Origin: CAWEFA01 sp963851385 | GTDB lineage: Bacteria; Bacteroidota; Bacteroidia; Bacteroidales; DTGW01 | Reading direction: 5' to 3' | Assembly: GCA_963851385.1 (NCBI GenBank) | Contig: CAWKPE010000021.1 | Span: 1-64,000, forward strand | Length of the DNA stretch: 64,000 nt | Part shown: positions 62,441 through 64,000 of the stretch, piece after piece | Numbering within the stretch: the first letter of the stretch is position 1 | Layout: every line of letters begins with the position of its first letter | Notes under the pieces: generated by a model | The model's database searches: none | Seen by the model: the letters and a program-made list of their open reading frames with translations, nothing else | Told to the model about the DNA's origin: nothing | Translations under genes and position numbers: made by a program

Positions 62441-64000
62441 TCAAAAAAAATGTGAATTATTAAAATTGTTGACCCATGGTAAAGTGAATTTGTCCACCAC
62501 TTCGGGTTGTACTGTTGTAAGCGGATCGAAACCATATCCATAATCAAAACCAAGTAGACCAAACATTGGAAGAAAAACTCTTATACCAACCCCAACAGAC
62601 CGTTTTACATCAAAAGGATTGAAAAGTTCGAATTTATTCCAGCAATTACCAGCTTCAGCAAATACTAATCCATAAATTGTTGATTGCTCTTTTAGAACAA
62701 GCGGATAGCGAATTTCGGCTGTAAATTTATCATAAATATTTCCTCCATTCATTAAGCTATTTGACTTAAGGAGATTATTGTTATTATCTACATCTGGAGT
62801 GAGGGAGCCATCTTCATATCCACGTAAGGCAATTACTTCAACATTTGTTAAACTATAATTACTTAAACCACTGCCTCCCAACTGAAATTTTTCTACCGGT
62901 GAATATCCTAAATCTTTATTATATGTTCCAAGAATTCCAAAATTGGCTCTGGTCATTAAAACCAAGTTTCCTGTAAGACGTCATGTATGTTTCGGATTTG
63001 AATACCCATTTATGATATTCAATCCAGTTGTATTTATTTTCGGGTGACATACTTTTATCTTTGTAATTTTTCCATTAAATAATGAATATGGTGGCGTAAA
63101 CTGTACTCTGAGAGAGAAATTTGAACCGGTACGCGGATAAATAAATTGATCAAGTGAATTACGGCCAAAAGTTACACCAAAACTAAAGTTATTCATAGCT
63201 CCATTCGTAATTCCAGCGATATACGGCCAATTTTTTAAGTCATATCTTTCATAATTAACATCATTCTGGATTGTAAAATAGTCATCGGGCCATCGAAGTC
63301 TGCGCCCTAAACCAACCGACATACCAAATATTTTCATAAACTTATCGGGATTTGCAGTCAAAACGTTGGCAGTGCTACCTGGCTGAGTAATTCGGGTATA
63401 ATAAGTTGAAATTGATAAAGAATTTGGCTTTTTGCCACCAAACCATGGATCAGCAAATGATACACTGTATGAACGATAATAAGTTCCGTTGGATTGAAGC
63501 CGCAAGCTTAATGATTGCCCATCACCTGAAGGAACAGGACGCCATTCTTTCCAATTAAAGAAATTTCGGTAGGAAAAATTGCTGAAACGAACTCCAACGG
63601 TTCCAACAAATGTGTTCATTCCCCATCCTCCAGAAATTTCTAATTGATCATTTGCCCTTTCAACTAATTTGTATTCTATGTCAACGGTTCCATTTGAAGG
63701 ATTAGGTAGTGGAACTGGTTCTATCTTTTCTGGTTCAAAGTGTCCTAATGTCGCAAGTTCTCTCACGGTTCTTATAATATCGGCTTTACTAAACAATTCT
63801 CCGGGTAATGTTCTGACTTCTCGGCGCACTACATGTTCGTTAGTTTTTGTGTTACCAGTAATAATTACATTATTAATAGTTGCTTGTCGGCCTTCAAAAA
63901 TTCGCATTTCAAAGTCAATGGAATCGTTATTCAATTGCGACTTCAGTCGGAGTAATATTGAAGAAAAGATAACCATTATCCAGATAAAGTGAACTTACTG
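62441..64000 (-). pseudogene. bamA: Outer membrane protein assembly factor BamA, C-terminal part with three frameshifts
   Basis: Central subunit of the outer-membrane protein insertase; 5' end outside the window. From 64000: SLYLDNGYLFFNITPTEVAIE, a shift near 63930, then NDSIDFEMRIFEG (POTRA) and barrel to about 63060, a shift into DKSMSPENKYNWIEYHKW, another shift near 62965 to LVLMTRANFGILG and the usual end GVGIRVFLPMFGLLGFDYGYG. Read across the breaks, all parts fit one normal BamA in order, so assembly indels are more likely than decay. Followed by the two ompH genes. Confidence 0.9.

Noticed and set aside
1..64000. tRNA or rRNA genes
   Set aside because: No cloverleaf with a TPsiC-type arm and no 16S/23S sequence was seen in the gaps I examined. 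A dedicated scan could still find one.

Overview
The window looks like a chromosomal piece of a Bacteroidota bacterium. The DNA is AT-rich. There are gliding/type IX secretion genes (gldE, gldD) and two proteins with type IX C-terminal sorting domains. Several genes have Bacteroidota-type -7 promoter boxes (TAnnTTTG). The gene orders purH-mreB, hup-mutY-ssb-gldE-gldD and bamA-ompH-ompH-murI are typical of the phylum. I cannot name a genus. No rRNA, tRNA or CRISPR array was seen.

Layout. 0-6.6 kb: housekeeping genes (mreB cut by the edge, purH, a MacB/FtsX-type permease, rsmA, an SRPBCC protein, pyrE, a Nudix hydrolase). 6.7-16 kb: an accessory stretch with a lipoprotein, an IS110-family transposase, a tail-fibre-like surface protein, a large secreted metzincin-like protein split by two frameshifts, and a small gene paired with a DUF2335 membrane protein. 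Two intergenic modules here share the same left and right boundary repeats. 16-26 kb: dsbD, RNase E/G, a 30-residue mS38/AURKAIP1-like protein, HU, mutY, ssb, gldE, gldD, a phosphopantetheinyl transferase and a GGGP-synthase-like gene. 26-33 kb: a nested-palindrome element, a frameshifted M1 aminopeptidase, a SPOR lipoprotein, a PAS protein and a secreted 14-WD40/caspase protein. 33-41 kb: an FMN reductase, aroA, an unusual aroC, an IS200/RAYT-like transposase, aroK, an Rrf2 regulator beside the remains of a sulfhydrylase gene, and a leucine-rich-repeat surface protein. 41-58 kb: metH, signalling genes (two receiver proteins, a SpoIIE phosphatase receptor, a PAS kinase, an NtrY/NtrC-like pair), a nitroreductase, a DUF1571/LysM protein, an Amj-type flippase, metF and a flavin reductase. 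58-64 kb: a TolC-family protein, a second palindromic-end element, murI, two OmpH/Skp chaperones and bamA running off the right edge.

How the genes fit together. The envelope theme is strong: rod shape (mreB), peptidoglycan precursors (murI, Amj), outer-membrane assembly (bamA, ompH), thiol transfer (dsbD) and type IX secretion/gliding with its cargo. MetH and MetF form the methyl branch of methionine synthesis. The Rrf2 regulator next to a decayed sulfhydrylase suggests that a sulfur-assimilation locus was lost. AroA, AroC and AroK are consecutive shikimate-pathway enzymes split by a small transposon.

Two cautions. First, several normally essential genes (mreB, bamA) and others (ompH, an M1 peptidase, a type IX cargo protein) carry single-base frameshifts, often at homopolymers; assembly indels are the simplest explanation. 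Second, the most unusual structures are non-coding: an element with perfect 20-bp ends and four internal hairpins at 26.2-26.6 kb with a second relative at 60.1 kb, a REPIN-like palindrome at 18.25 kb, and the paired boundary repeats at 7.8/9.6 and 14.7/16.0 kb. No convincing new defence system was found.
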